Numbered from the stretch's first letter, positions 18,452 to 28,360 are shown. The stretch is 57,812 bases of DNA from Sedimentitalea xiamensis (GCF_030164465.1 NZ_JASNJE010000029.1:1-57812); one strand, 5' to 3'. Numbers and translations: made by a program. Notes: a model not told the origin generated them from the sequence alone.

Positions 18452-19446
18452 GGCGGCTCGCGGCCCTCGCCCTGCTGCTGCTCGCAACCCTGCAACCGTC
18501 GGCGCCGACAGCGCACGCGCTCGATCCCGGATACCTCGAACTCTCCGCGATAGACGCGGCACAGTGGCGGGTCTACTGGCGGATGCCCGACGTGAACGGC
18601 CGCCCGATGCCGATCGCGCCGCGGCTTTCGAACGCTTGCGAACAGACCCCGTCCCCCGCGCCGGCGTTTGACGGGCGGGCCTGGGTCGCGTCCTTCATGG
18701 CCACATGCCCCGACGGGCTCGCCGGGGTCACGATCCGCATCGAGGGGCTGGAACGCACCCGCACCGATGTGCTGGTCCGCTACGAACTGGCGCCGGGACA
18801 GGCCCGGACCCAGCGCCTGACCGCAAGCGCGCCAGACTTCACCGTGCCCTCCGACCCCGGCCGTGGCGCGGTCTTCGCCAGTTACGTCTCGCTGGGCGTC
18901 ACGCATATCCTCGAAGGCCTCGATCACCTGCTCTTCGTCTTCGCGCTGCTCCTGCTCGTAGGGCAGCCGCGCCGCCTGATCTGGGCGATCACCGCCTTCA
19001 CTCTGGCGCACAGCCTGACGCTGGCGGCGGCGACGCTCGGCTGGCTGCGGCTGCCATCCGCCCCGGTCGAGGTGGTCGTCGCGCTGTCGATCGTTTTCCT
19101 CGCCTATGAACTGGCCTTGCCGCCAGAACGCCGCGATCCGGCGGCAGAGCGTTTCCCGGCGCTCGTCGCCTTCGGGTTCGGCCTGATCCATGGGCTGGGC
19201 TTTGCCGGGGCGCTGCGCGAGATCGGCCTGCCGCAAGACGACATTCCATTGGCGCTTTTGTCCTTCAACATAGGGGTCGAACTGGGGCAGCTCCTGTTCA
19301 TCGCACTGATCCTGACCGTGGGCCATCTGGCGCGCCGGGTGGTGCCGGTCATGGCGCGCAACGGACCGCGGCTCACCCGTGTCAGCAGCTACGTCATCGG
19401 CAGCACCGCCGCTTTCTGGGTCATCGAACGGATCGCCGCCTTCTGA
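18448..19446 (+). CDS. HupE/UreJ-family membrane protein
   Basis: 332 aa. A signal peptide (about 1-25) precedes a periplasmic domain of roughly 120 residues, then six to seven membrane helices carrying metal-transport-like histidine motifs: HILEGLDHLLF, FTLAHSLTL and FGLIHGLGFAG. HupE/UreJ proteins are secondary nickel (or cobalt) permeases in hydrogenase and urease clusters, but no such enzymes are in this window. The extra N-terminal domain marks the HupE/UreJ_2 subgroup of uncertain function. Confidence 0.85.
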   Translation: MRRLAALALLLLATLQPSAPTAHALDPGYLELSAIDAAQWRVYWRMPDVNGRPMPIAPRLSNACEQTPSPAPAFDGRAWVASFMATCPDGLAGVTIRIEGLERTRTDVLVRYELAPGQARTQRLTASAPDFTVPSDPGRGAVFASYVSLGVTHILEGLDHLLFVFALLLLVGQPRRLIWAITAFTLAHSLTLAAATLGWLRLPSAPVEVVVALSIVFLAYELALPPERRDPAAERFPALVAFGFGLIHGLGFAGALREIGLPQDDIPLALLSFNIGVELGQLLFIALILTVGHLARRVVPVMARNGPRLTRVSSYVIGSTAAFWVIERIAAF

Positions 19447-19549
19447 TCCCACCCGGCCCCGCCCGGCGGGCGGGGGCACGGGGCGGGCCTCCATGAAGCA
19501 ACCCCGACGAAATCTTGCCGCCGGGGTCCGGGCAGGTTCCGGAACCGCC

Positions 19550-20416
19550 TTACTGGCGCACGAGCTTTTCGTAGCTCTGCGCGATCTCGCGGGTCAGCGC
19601 GCCGACTTCGAAATTGTAGTCGCCGATCTGCCCGACCGGAGTGACCTCGGCCGCGGTGCCGGTCAGCCAGCACTGTTCGAACCCTTCCAGTTCCTCGGGC
19701 ATGATATGGCGTTCATGCACCTTGACCTGACGATCCTTCAGCATCCCGATGACCGTCTGGCGCGTGAGGCCGTTCAGGAAGCAGTCCGGATCGGGCGTGT
19801 GCACTTCGCCGTCCTTGACGAAGAAGATGTTTGCGCCGGTCGCTTCGGCGACATAGCCGCGGTAGTCGAACATCATCGCGTCCGAACAGCCCTTGGCCTC
19901 TGCCGCGTGCTTGGACATGGTGCAGATCATGTAAAGGCCCGCGGCCTTGGCATGGGACGGAATCGTTTCCGGGCTTGGACGCTTCCATTTGGAAATATCC
20001 AGCTTCGCGCCCTTCATCTTGGCGTCGCCGTAATAGGCGCCCCATTCCCAGGCCGCGATCGCCAGGCGCACCGGATTGCGGGCCGATGCGACACCCATGT
20101 CTTCGCCCGCGCCACGCCAGGCGATGGCCCGCACATAGGCGTCTTTCAGGCCGCTGGCTTCCAGAACCTGGATCTTGGCCGCCTCGATTTCATCCACGGT
20201 ATAGGGGATCTCGAAATCGATCATGTTGGCGGACCGGCGCAGACGCTCGGAATGTTCGCGGGATTTGAAGATCTTGCCGTTATAGGCCCTTTCACCTTCG
20301 AACACGGAACTGGCATAGTGCAGCGCATGGGTCAGGATATGCACATTCGCATCCCGCCAGTCGATCATTTGGCCGTCCATCCATATCTGGCCGTCGCGGT
20401 CGTCATATCCTGACAT
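19550..20416 (-). CDS. ilvE: Branched-chain amino acid aminotransferase
   Basis: 288-aa PLP enzyme of fold type IV, making Val, Leu and Ile from their keto acids. The Schiff-base lysine is K157 in SHAKAAGLYM. VFEGERAYNG near the N-terminus and GYVAEATGANIFFV / LTRQTVIGML in the second half are diagnostic. The start has GGAGG 8 bp upstream. Transcribed divergently from petP; the 154 bp between them hold both promoters. Confidence 0.94.
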   Translation of the reverse strand: MSGYDDRDGQIWMDGQMIDWRDANVHILTHALHYASSVFEGERAYNGKIFKSREHSERLRRSANMIDFEIPYTVDEIEAAKIQVLEASGLKDAYVRAIAWRGAGEDMGVASARNPVRLAIAAWEWGAYYGDAKMKGAKLDISKWKRPSPETIPSHAKAAGLYMICTMSKHAAEAKGCSDAMMFDYRGYVAEATGANIFFVKDGEVHTPDPDCFLNGLTRQTVIGMLKDRQVKVHERHIMPEELEGFEQCWLTGTAAEVTPVGQIGDYNFEVGALTREIAQSYEKLVRQ

Positions 20417-20570
20417 TGTTCATCCTCCGGAACCTGTGTTTTTCATTTATTGCGCAGTTATGTCCACATCGGTCATAAAATTGCGTCAAATCTGCGATTC
20501 GATACCGCTTCGCTCTTGGAATGTCAACAAGGCTGACGTATGCTGCGTGAAATCAGGGAAGAGGCTCATC

Positions 20571-21080
20571 ATGTCAGACGGGCGTTCGGCACAGGTCTAT
20601 GGCGGCGAAAGCCTGCTGTTCCTGACCGATGAACAATTGCGGCAGGGCATCGAGGCCATGTTCTTTGCCTATCGCGGCTTCACCGCCGACCCGGACAGGA
20701 TTCTCGGCGAGATGGCCTATGGCCGCGCCCACCACCGGGCGGTTCACTTCATCAACCGCGCTCCGGGCACGACGGTGAACAACCTGCTCGCGATCCTGGG
20801 CGTCACCAAGCAATCGCTGAACCGCGTGCTGCGGACGCTGATCGCCGATGGGCTGGTGGAAAGCCGCGTCGGCACCAGCGACAAGCGCGAACGCCACCTG
20901 TTCCTGACCGACCCGGGCCGGGCGCTCGAAGGCCAGCTGAGCGACGCGCAACGCGCGCGCATGCGCGCCGCCTTCCGCGAGGCCGGCCCCGAGGCGGTCG
21001 CCGGGTTCAAACAGGTTCTGGAAGCGATGATGGATTCCGACATGCGCCGCGCCTACACGAAATTGCGGGACGGCGCCTGA
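20571..21080 (+). CDS. petP: MarR-family regulator, PetP-like
   Basis: 169-aa winged-helix protein (recognition region VTKQSLNRVLRTLIADGLVE). It is translationally coupled (TGATG) to an OmpR-type response regulator. In Rhodobacter capsulatus a MarR-like protein, PetP, precedes the response regulator PetR next to petABC and both affect cytochrome bc1 production; order, size and sequence here match that pair. The start at 20571 has GGAAGAGG upstream; a longer frame from 20436 lacks support. The symbol rests on similarity and gene order. Confidence 0.8.
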   Translation: MSDGRSAQVYGGESLLFLTDEQLRQGIEAMFFAYRGFTADPDRILGEMAYGRAHHRAVHFINRAPGTTVNNLLAILGVTKQSLNRVLRTLIADGLVESRVGTSDKRERHLFLTDPGRALEGQLSDAQRARMRAAFREAGPEAVAGFKQVLEAMMDSDMRRAYTKLRDGA

Positions 21081-21781
21081 TGACCGACCTCGACGCCCAT
21101 CTGCTGATCGTCGATGACGACGAACGAATCCGCGACCTGCTCAAGAAGTTTCTGCTGCGTCACGGGTTCCTGGTGACGGCCGCGCGGGACGCGGCGCATG
21201 CGCGGCGGGTGCTGTCCGGGCTGGACTTCGACCTGATCGTGATGGACGTGATGATGCCGGGCGAAGACGGCGTCAGCCTGACCCGGTCCCTGCGCGAAAC
21301 GCATAGTACGCCGATCCTGCTGCTGACCGCGCGGGGCGAAACCGAACACCGGATCGCCGGACTGGAAGCCGGGGCCGACGATTACCTCGCCAAGCCGTTC
21401 GAACCCAAGGAGCTTCTGCTGCGGATCAACGCGATCCTGCGGCGGATGCCGGAAACGCCGGTCGAAGAAACGGTCCCGAAGATCCTGCAACTGGGGCCGA
21501 TCCGGTACAACATCGAGCGCGGAGAACTGTGGCAGGGCGAGGACCTGATCCGGCTGACCGCCACCGAGAGCCAGCTGATGAAGATCTTCTCGGCCTGTCC
21601 GGGCGAACCGGTCAGCCGCACCAAGCTGGTCGAGGATCTGGGACGGGACCGCGGACAGGCGCAGGAACGCGCCGTGGATGTGCAGATCACCCGGCTGCGC
21701 CGCAAAATCGAAACCGACCCGAAACAGCCGCGCTACCTTCAGACGGTGCGCGGTGCCGGCTACATGCTGGCACCCGATTGA
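21080..21781 (+). CDS. petR: OmpR-type response regulator, PetR-like
   Basis: 233 aa. The receiver domain has the acidic pocket VDDDE and phospho-acceptor D56 in VMDVMMPGEDG, with the conserved Lys in DDYLAKPFEPKE. The C-terminal winged-helix DNA-binding domain ends in VDVQITRLRRKIE and QTVRGAGYML. It overlaps petP by one base. No histidine kinase is adjacent, as in the R. capsulatus petPR arrangement. Confidence 0.85.
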   Translation: MTDLDAHLLIVDDDERIRDLLKKFLLRHGFLVTAARDAAHARRVLSGLDFDLIVMDVMMPGEDGVSLTRSLRETHSTPILLLTARGETEHRIAGLEAGADDYLAKPFEPKELLLRINAILRRMPETPVEETVPKILQLGPIRYNIERGELWQGEDLIRLTATESQLMKIFSACPGEPVSRTKLVEDLGRDRGQAQERAVDVQITRLRRKIETDPKQPRYLQTVRGAGYMLAPD

Positions 21782-21851
21782 AACGCGGCGCCGCGCGCGG
21801 CATGACCCAACGTCGCGCGCACCGGCCTCGCAAGAAAGGATTGACGGAACA

Positions 21852-22781
21852 GTGACGAAAACCGCCCTGATCACCCATGCGGACTGCCTGAACCACGTGA
21901 CGCCGGACGGGCATCCGGAACGGGTGGCGCGGCTGGAGCACCTTTTGCACGCGCTGGAACCGTTGGACCTGAACCGTGTGACCGCGCCGATGGCGGCGGA
22001 TGACGACATCCTGCGCATCCATCCCGCCGCCTATCTGGCGGATCTGCGCCGCGCCCTGCCGGCAACGGGCGAACGCGCCATCGACGCGGACACATGGATG
22101 TCGCCCGGATCGCTCGATGCCGCCTTCCGGGGCGCCGGCGCGGCGGTGCGGGCCGTGGACATGGTGCTGGGCGGCGAGGCCCCGAACGCCTTCGCCGCGG
22201 TGCGCCCGCCCGGACATCACGCCGAGAAGGAAACGGCGATGGGCTTCTGCTTTTTCGGCAACGCGGCGCTGGCGGCCAGGCACGCCCTGGACCACCACGG
22301 GTTGAACCGCGTCGCCGTGGTGGATTTCGACGTGCACCACGGCAACGGAACCCAGGACCTGCTCTGGAACGAACCCAGGACCCTGCTGATCAGCAGCCAG
22401 CAGATTCCGCTGTTTCCCGGCACCGGCAACGCGAATGAAACCGGGGCCTTCGACAACATCCTGAACATTCCGCTGCCGCCCGGATCCGGCGGTCGCGAGA
22501 TGCGGGAGGCCTATAAATCCCTCGCCTTTCCCCGCCTACGGGCCTTCGAACCGGAGCTGATCGTGATTTCCGCCGGCTTTGATGCCCACCGCGACGACCC
22601 GCTGGCCAACCTGAACTGGGAGGTCGAGGATTTCGCCTGGATCACCGCCGAGCTTTGCCGGCTGGCCGATGAATTGTGCCAGGGCCGGGTGGTCTCGACT
22701 CTGGAAGGCGGCTATGATCTGAACGCCCTGTCCGCGTCGGCGCGGGCGCATGTGCAAGAATTGATGAAGGCCGCGACATGA
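21852..22781 (+). CDS. Histone-deacetylase-family amidohydrolase
   Basis: 309-aa zinc amidohydrolase of the HDAC / acetylpolyamine amidohydrolase family. Catalytic His pair in RPPGHHAEK, zinc ligands in VDFDVHHGNGTQ and ISAGFDAHRDDPL. The bacterial substrate is unknown (acetylated polyamines or proteins). The likely start is a GTG at 21852 giving VTKTALITHADC, with AAGGA 11 bp upstream. The stop overlaps xseB by 4 bp, so it leads the xseB-ispA-dxs operon. Confidence 0.88.
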   Translation: MTKTALITHADCLNHVTPDGHPERVARLEHLLHALEPLDLNRVTAPMAADDDILRIHPAAYLADLRRALPATGERAIDADTWMSPGSLDAAFRGAGAAVRAVDMVLGGEAPNAFAAVRPPGHHAEKETAMGFCFFGNAALAARHALDHHGLNRVAVVDFDVHHGNGTQDLLWNEPRTLLISSQQIPLFPGTGNANETGAFDNILNIPLPPGSGGREMREAYKSLAFPRLRAFEPELIVISAGFDAHRDDPLANLNWEVEDFAWITAELCRLADELCQGRVVSTLEGGYDLNALSASARAHVQELMKAAT

Positions 22782-23020
22782 CTGCTACCCCCGTTTCCGA
22801 TCTGAGTTTCGAACAGGCCATGAAGGAACTGGAATCCGTCGTCGACAAGCTGGAACGCGGGGATGTCGAACTGGATGCGTCCATCGCCCTCTACGAACGT
22901 GGCGCCGCGCTGAAGAAACGCTGCGAGGACGAACTCAAGCGCGCCGAGGAAAAGGTCGCCGCGATCACGCTGGACGGCAGCGGCAACCCGACAGGAACCA
23001 CGCCCGTCGAAGGAAAGTAG
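22778..23020 (+). CDS. xseB: Exodeoxyribonuclease VII small subunit
   Basis: 80-aa helical protein that joins XseA to form the ssDNA-degrading exonuclease VII. The family core LSFEQAMKELESVVDKLERG and LDASIALYERGAALKKRCE is intact. Overlaps the preceding gene by 4 bp and abuts ispA with no gap. xseA is not in the window. Confidence 0.95.
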   Translation: MTATPVSDLSFEQAMKELESVVDKLERGDVELDASIALYERGAALKKRCEDELKRAEEKVAAITLDGSGNPTGTTPVEGK

Positions 23021-23887
23021 ATGTTCCACGACCGCCTGGCGGACGCCGCCCATCGGATTCAGTCCGGGTTCGACAGCGTCCTTGGCGGCTTCGACCCGGT
23101 GCCCGTCGTCGAGGGCATGCGATACGCGCTCAAGGGCGGGAAAGGCCTGCGCGGCTTCCTGGTGCTGGAATCGGCCCGGCTGCACGGGATCGGGCCGGAA
23201 CAGGCCATCTGGCCCGCCACCGCCATCGAAGCCCTGCACGCCTATTCCCTCGTGCACGACGACCTGCCCTGCATGGATGACGACGACCTGCGCCGCGGGC
23301 GGCCCACGGTCCATGTCACATGGGGCGAAGGCGCGGCGGTCCTGGTCGGGGACGCTCTGCAAAGCCTCGCCTTCGAACTGGTGAGCCACCCCGATTGCGG
23401 ACCGGCGGAGGTCCGCGCGGAGCTGGCGCTGACGCTGGCGCGGGCCGCTGGCGCGCGTGGCATGGTGCTGGGGCAGGCCCTGGACATGGCGGCGGAAACC
23501 GCCGAACGTCCGCTGACGCTCGCCGAGATTACCGCCTTGCAGGCGGGCAAGACCGGGGCGCTGATCGAATGGTCGGCCTGCGCCGGCGCGCGCCTCGCAC
23601 AGGCGGACATCACGCCGCTGCGGGACTATTCACGGGCGCTTGGCCTTGCTTTCCAGATCGCCGATGACATTCTGGACGTGGAAGGAGATGCCGAGAAGGC
23701 CGGAAAGCGGCTGCAAAAGGACGCGGAGGCCGGCAAGGCCACCTTCGTGTCCCTTCTGGGCATCGACGCCGCCCGCGCCCGCGCGACCGATCTCATCGCC
23801 GAAGCCTGCGCGGCGCTGGCCCCCTACGGAACAAAGGCGGAAACCTTGCGCGAGGCCGCCCGGTTCGTTATCTCGCGCGAAAACTGA
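23021..23887 (+). CDS. ispA: Polyprenyl (farnesyl) diphosphate synthase
   Basis: 288-aa trans-prenyltransferase condensing IPP with DMAPP/GPP to farnesyl (possibly geranylgeranyl) diphosphate. First aspartate-rich motif in [16 protein letters not shown], second in [12 protein letters not shown], and the GGKGLRG and [10 protein letters not shown] segments are in place. Sits immediately after xseB and 22 bp before dxs, tying precursor supply to chain elongation. Confidence 0.94.
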   Translation: MFHDRLADAAHRIQSGFDSVLGGFDPVPVVEGMRYALKGGKGLRGFLVLESARLHGIGPEQAIWPATAIEALHAYSLVHDDLPCMDDDDLRRGRPTVHVTWGEGAAVLVGDALQSLAFELVSHPDCGPAEVRAELALTLARAAGARGMVLGQALDMAAETAERPLTLAEITALQAGKTGALIEWSACAGARLAQADITPLRDYSRALGLAFQIADDILDVEGDAEKAGKRLQKDAEAGKATFVSLLGIDAARARATDLIAEACAALAPYGTKAETLREAARFVISREN

Positions 23888-23909
23888 CTTGCCCCGCATG
23901 GAGGCGCAG

Positions 23910-25838
23910 ATGCCCGACAGACCGCAAACGCCCCTGCTCGATCAGATACACCGGCCGGCGGACCTGAAACGACTGAACGACCGGCAACTGGTCCAGCTGG
24001 CGGGCGAACTGCGCTCTGAAACCATCTCGGCCGTCTCCGTGACCGGCGGCCACCTGGGGGCCGGGCTTGGCGTCGTGGAACTGACCGTGGCCCTGCACGC
24101 GGTGTTCGACGCGCCGCGCGACAAGCTGGTCTGGGATGTCGGGCACCAGTGCTATCCGCACAAGATCCTGACCGAACGGCGCGACCGGATCCGCACCCTG
24201 CGGATGAAGGACGGGCTGAGCGGTTTCACCAAGCGCAGCGAATCCCCCTATGACCCGTTCGGCGCGGCCCATTCCAGCACCTCGATCAGCGCCGCGCTCG
24301 GCTTTGCCGTGGCCCGCGATCTCGGCGGCGTGACACCGGAAGGGATCGGCGACGCCATCGCGGTGATCGGCGACGGCTCGATGAGCGCCGGCATGGCCTT
24401 CGAGGCGATGAACAACGCGGGCCATCTCAAGAAACGCCTGTTCGTGATCCTCAACGACAACGAGATGAGCATCGCCCCCCCGGTTGGCGCCATGTCGTCC
24501 TACCTGTCGCGCCTCTATGCCGAGGAACCGTTCCAGGACCTGAAAGCCGCCGCGAAAGGCGCGGTGTCCCTGTTGCCCGGACCCTTCCGCGAAGGCGCGA
24601 AACGGGCCAAGGACATGCTGAAAGGCATGGCGATCGGCGGAACGCTGTTCGAACAACTGGGATTTTCCTATGTCGGACCCATCGACGGCCACGACATGAC
24701 CCAGCTTCTGCCGGTCCTGCGCACCGTCAGGGCGCGGGCCACCGGGCCGATCCTGATCCATGTGCTAACCAAGAAGGGCAAGGGCTACGGCCCCGCGGAA
24801 GAAGCCCGCGACAAGGGCCACGCCACCGCGAAATTCAACGTGCTGACCGGCGAACAGAAAAAGACCGCGAGCAACGCGCCCAGCTACACCAGCGTCTTCG
24901 GCAAGACCCTGACGAAACTCGCGGCTGCCGACGACAAGATCGTCGCCGTCACCGCCGCCATGCCAGACGGCACCGGGCTGAACCTTTTCGCCGAACGCTT
25001 CCCGAGCCGCTGTTTCGACGTCGGCATCGCCGAACAGCACGGGGTGACCTTCTCGGCGGCGCTGGCCGCCGGCGGGATGAAACCGTTCTGCACCATGTAT
25101 TCGACCTTTCTGCAGCGCGGTTACGACCAGGTGGTGCATGATGTGGCGATCCAGCGGCTCCCGGTGCGCTTTGCCATCGACCGCGCCGGGCTGGTCGGGG
25201 CCGACGGCGCGACCCACGCGGGCAGCTACGACATCGCCTACCTGGCGAACCTGCCGGGCTTCACCGTAATGGCGGCGGCGGACGAAGCGGAACTGGTGCA
25301 CATGGTCGCCACCGCCGCGGCCCATGACGACGGCCCCATCGCCTTCCGTTATCCGCGCGGCGAAGGGGTCGGCGTGGAACTGCCCGAGACCCCCGAGATC
25401 CTGCCGATCGGCAAGGGCCGGATCATCCGGGACGGCAAGCGCGTGGCGATCCTGTCCTTCGGCACCCGGCTCGCCGAGGTGCAGAAAGCAGCCGAGGCGC
25501 TGGCCGCCAAAGGCATCGCCCCGACGGTCGCCGACGCCCGCTTTGCCAAGCCGCTGGACCAGGAGATGATCCTCGGCCTCGCCGCGCGGCACGAGGCGCT
25601 GCTCACCATCGAGGAAGGCGCCGTCGGCGGGTTCGGCAGCCACGTGGCGCAGCTGCTGGCGGAAGAAGGCGTGTTCGACACCGGCCTCAAGTTCCGCTCG
25701 ATGGTCTTGCCCGACATCTTCATCGACCAGGCCAGCCCGGAAGACATGTACGCGGTCGCCGGCATGAACGCCGAACAGATCGAAACCAGGGTGCTGGCCA
25801 TGCTCGGTATTGCCTCGATCGGGGAAAAACGCGCCTGA
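23910..25838 (+). CDS. dxs: 1-deoxy-D-xylulose-5-phosphate synthase
   Basis: 642-aa thiamine-diphosphate enzyme that starts the MEP isoprenoid pathway. TPP-binding motif [18 protein letters not shown], the N-terminal [18 protein letters not shown] and [11 protein letters not shown], and the transketolase-type pyrimidine and C-terminal domains are all present. Start: the ATG at 23910 has GGAGG 5 bp upstream; an ATG 12 bp earlier is less well placed. Its cofactor is supplied by the thiamine importer elsewhere in the window. Stop overlaps the following gene by one base. Confidence 0.96.
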   Translation: MPDRPQTPLLDQIHRPADLKRLNDRQLVQLAGELRSETISAVSVTGGHLGAGLGVVELTVALHAVFDAPRDKLVWDVGHQCYPHKILTERRDRIRTLRMKDGLSGFTKRSESPYDPFGAAHSSTSISAALGFAVARDLGGVTPEGIGDAIAVIGDGSMSAGMAFEAMNNAGHLKKRLFVILNDNEMSIAPPVGAMSSYLSRLYAEEPFQDLKAAAKGAVSLLPGPFREGAKRAKDMLKGMAIGGTLFEQLGFSYVGPIDGHDMTQLLPVLRTVRARATGPILIHVLTKKGKGYGPAEEARDKGHATAKFNVLTGEQKKTASNAPSYTSVFGKTLTKLAAADDKIVAVTAAMPDGTGLNLFAERFPSRCFDVGIAEQHGVTFSAALAAGGMKPFCTMYSTFLQRGYDQVVHDVAIQRLPVRFAIDRAGLVGADGATHAGSYDIAYLANLPGFTVMAAADEAELVHMVATAAAHDDGPIAFRYPRGEGVGVELPETPEILPIGKGRIIRDGKRVAILSFGTRLAEVQKAAEALAAKGIAPTVADARFAKPLDQEMILGLAARHEALLTIEEGAVGGFGSHVAQLLAEEGVFDTGLKFRSMVLPDIFIDQASPEDMYAVAGMNAEQIETRVLAMLGIASIGEKRA

Positions 25839-26761
25839 TGCCGGTTCCCGATTATCAGACACTGATGTTGCCGGTTTTGAAGCTCATCAATCAAGGGCAT
25901 GCCACGGTACGGGATTGTATCGCACCCATCGCCGAAGACTTTGAACTCTCCCAAGAGGATTTGAATGAGATGCTGCCCAGCGGCAAACAAACGCTGATCT
26001 CAAACCGGATTCATTGGGCGCGACACTATATGGCGCAAGCCGGTCTCGTGGAGGCAGCCAAACGGGGTCATTTTCAAACGACAGGCTTGGGAAAGAAGGT
26101 CTTGTCCGCTCCGCCAACGCGGATCGACAACAAATTCCTAGGAGAGTTTTCCGGCTTCAAAGCATTTCTGGATCGTTCGAAGCCAAAGAACCATTCCGAG
26201 ACAAGTAATGCGCCTCTCGAACAGCAGATTAACCTTAAAACACCCGAACAGGAGATCGACAGCGCGGCGATCCAAATCGAAGACGCGTTGGCCAAGGAAC
26301 TTCTCCAGGCGGTTGCCGGCTTGTCTCCCAGTCGCTTCGAAAGACTGGTTGTCGATCTGCTTCTGGCGATGGGCTACGGCGGCGGGGATCTGGAACGGGG
26401 CCTGCAGACAAGCCTGTCAGGCGACGGCGGCATCGACGGAATCATCAACGAAGATGAGCTGGGCCTTGACGCAGTCTATGTTCAGGCCAAACGCTACGCG
26501 ACAGACAACAAGGTCGGTCGTCCTGCGCTCAACGCGTTCGTCGGCTCTCTGACCGGCGAAGGCGCGACCAAGGGCGTCTTCGTCACCACATCCGATTTCT
26601 CGCGGGACGCGATGGACTATGTCGCGCGCGTCCAGCAGCGGATCGTGCTGATCAACGGCGATCGGCTGGCGCGCCTGATGATCAAGCACGAGGTCGGTGT
26701 CAGACCGCGCAGGACCTACGTGCTTCGCTCGGTGGACGAAGATTATTTCTCCGACACCTGA
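25838..26761 (+). CDS. Mrr-type restriction endonuclease
   Basis: 307 aa. An N-terminal winged-helix (Mrr_N) region covers about residues 1-90, then a polar linker, then a PD-(D/E)xK nuclease domain (FERLVVDLLLAMGYGGG; catalytic Asp in GDGGIDGII and Lys in VYVQAKRYA; FVTTSDFS). Mrr enzymes cut modified DNA; no methyltransferase partner is nearby. It starts at an ATG overlapping the dxs stop (TGATG). The first half is visibly less GC-rich than neighbours (about 25850-26300), a sign of acquisition. Its 3' end overlaps the convergent SDR gene by 19 bp. Confidence 0.85.
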   Translation: MPVPDYQTLMLPVLKLINQGHATVRDCIAPIAEDFELSQEDLNEMLPSGKQTLISNRIHWARHYMAQAGLVEAAKRGHFQTTGLGKKVLSAPPTRIDNKFLGEFSGFKAFLDRSKPKNHSETSNAPLEQQINLKTPEQEIDSAAIQIEDALAKELLQAVAGLSPSRFERLVVDLLLAMGYGGGDLERGLQTSLSGDGGIDGIINEDELGLDAVYVQAKRYATDNKVGRPALNAFVGSLTGEGATKGVFVTTSDFSRDAMDYVARVQQRIVLINGDRLARLMIKHEVGVRPRRTYVLRSVDEDYFSDT

Positions 26762-27624
26762 TCCGGCGTTTCCAGCATCGCCGCCAGCCCCTCGCGATAG
26801 GTTGGATAGATCAGGGCGACCCCCAGTTCGTCCTTGATCCGGTCGTTCCGGACCCGCTTGCTCTCCGCGTAGAAACTGCGCGCCATCGGGGTCATCTCGG
26901 CCTCATCGAACGGAATCGCCGGCGGCACCGGCAAGCCGAGCAGTTCCGCCGCATGGGCGATCACATCCTGCGGCGGCGCCGGATCGTCGTCGCACAGGTT
27001 GTAGACCGCCCCCGGACGGGGCCGAGCGATCGAGGCGGCCAGAACCTGCGCAATGTCATCCACGTGGATCCGCGAAAACACCTGCCCGTCCTTGACGATC
27101 CGCCGGGCGCTGCCCGCGCGCACCTTGGCGAACGGTCCGCGTCCGGGACCGTAGATTCCCGCGAGCCGGAACAGATGCAGCGGCAATCCATCGATCGCGC
27201 GCCAGGCCTCCTCTGCCTCCTGCCGCAGCTTTCCACGCGCGGTGGACGGCGCCAGTTCCGATGTCTCGTCCACCCAGCCGCCACGCCTGTCGCCGTAAAC
27301 GCCGGTGGTCGACAGGTATCCGGCCCAGGCCAGCTTCGGCGCGACGGCGGCGATCCGGTCGCGCAACACCGCCAATACCGGGTCGCCATCCCTGCCCGGC
27401 CCCGCCGAAACCAGCAGATGCGTCGCGGCGTCCAACGCGGCCTCGACCGCCTCAAGCCCGTCGCCGGAAGGAAAAACCAGCGGCCGCACGCTGGTTTCTC
27501 CAAGCGCCGCGGCCTTGTCCGGGTCCCGCGTCGTGCCGATCACCGTCCAGCCTTGCGGGATCAGCAGATGGGTCAGGGCCTGTGCGGAATACCCATGGCC
27601 GAAGGAAAGCAGAGTCCGTGTCAT
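26743..27624 (-). CDS. NAD(P)-dependent sugar-epimerase-like SDR protein
   Basis: 293 aa of the extended/atypical SDR group. The nucleotide-binding loop reads SFGHGYSAQAL, and a TTGVYGDRRGGWVDE segment contains the YG of the active site without a full YxxxK. The C-terminal half ends VALIYPTYREGLAAML. Resembles YeeZ-like proteins; substrate unknown. The start at 27624 is the first Met before the Rossmann strand. Confidence 0.8.
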   Translation of the reverse strand: MTRTLLSFGHGYSAQALTHLLIPQGWTVIGTTRDPDKAAALGETSVRPLVFPSGDGLEAVEAALDAATHLLVSAGPGRDGDPVLAVLRDRIAAVAPKLAWAGYLSTTGVYGDRRGGWVDETSELAPSTARGKLRQEAEEAWRAIDGLPLHLFRLAGIYGPGRGPFAKVRAGSARRIVKDGQVFSRIHVDDIAQVLAASIARPRPGAVYNLCDDDPAPPQDVIAHAAELLGLPVPPAIPFDEAEMTPMARSFYAESKRVRNDRIKDELGVALIYPTYREGLAAMLETPDQVSEK

Positions 27625-27711
27625 GCCCCTAGATCGACCGCCCCGCCGGGAAATACAAGCACCGGCAACAAGCCTGTTGATCGAATCTCCCGTTAAGCCT
27701 TTGATGATCCC

Positions 27712-28344
27712 ATGACCCGGACAAGACCAGATCTGGACTCCGCCTATGCGCTGCGGACCCCGGAAGACTCCGAACGGCTCTACGAGGAATGGGCCGAAGA
27801 CTACGATTCGTCCTTCGCCACGCGCGAGGATTACCGCCTTCACATTCAAACGGCCCGGGCCTTCGTCGCGGCCAGGGGACAGGGTCCGGTTCTGGACGTC
27901 GGCGCGGGAACCGGGCTTTGCGGCGCTGTCCTGGCGGATCTGGGCGTCGGCCCGCTGGACGCCACCGACATCAGTTCCCGGATGCTGGATCAGGCGATGC
28001 GCAAGGACATCTACCGCGACGCGATTGCCGCCGATGTGAACAAGGGCATTCCGGTCCCCGCCGAAAGCTACTCCGGCGTGGTTTCCTCTGGCACGTTCAC
28101 CACCGGCCACGTCGGCCCCTCGGCCCTGAGCGAACTGCTGCGCGTGGCCCGCCGCGGCGCTCAATTCGCGCTTTCCGTCAACGCGAAACACTATGACTCA
28201 GCCGGGTTCGCCGGCGCCTTTGACTCCCTGTCCGAAAACCGCATCCGGAACCTGACCCTCCAGGACACGCCGATCTACGGGCCGCGGGCGACAGGCGCGC
28301 ACAGGGACGACAGGGCCTTCATCGCGCTTTTCGAGAAAGCCTGA
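27712..28344 (+). CDS. Class I SAM-dependent methyltransferase
   Basis: 210 aa. SAM-binding motif I is VLDVGAGTGLCGAVL; motif II/III follow at LDATDISSRMLDQA. The N-terminal segment LYEEWAEDYDSSF is typical of small-molecule methyltransferases. The substrate cannot be assigned. Divergent from the SDR gene with 87 bp between starts. Confidence 0.82.
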   Translation: MTRTRPDLDSAYALRTPEDSERLYEEWAEDYDSSFATREDYRLHIQTARAFVAARGQGPVLDVGAGTGLCGAVLADLGVGPLDATDISSRMLDQAMRKDIYRDAIAADVNKGIPVPAESYSGVVSSGTFTTGHVGPSALSELLRVARRGAQFALSVNAKHYDSAGFAGAFDSLSENRIRNLTLQDTPIYGPRATGAHRDDRAFIALFEKA

Positions 28345-28360
28345 CCGCCCAACCGAGGCT

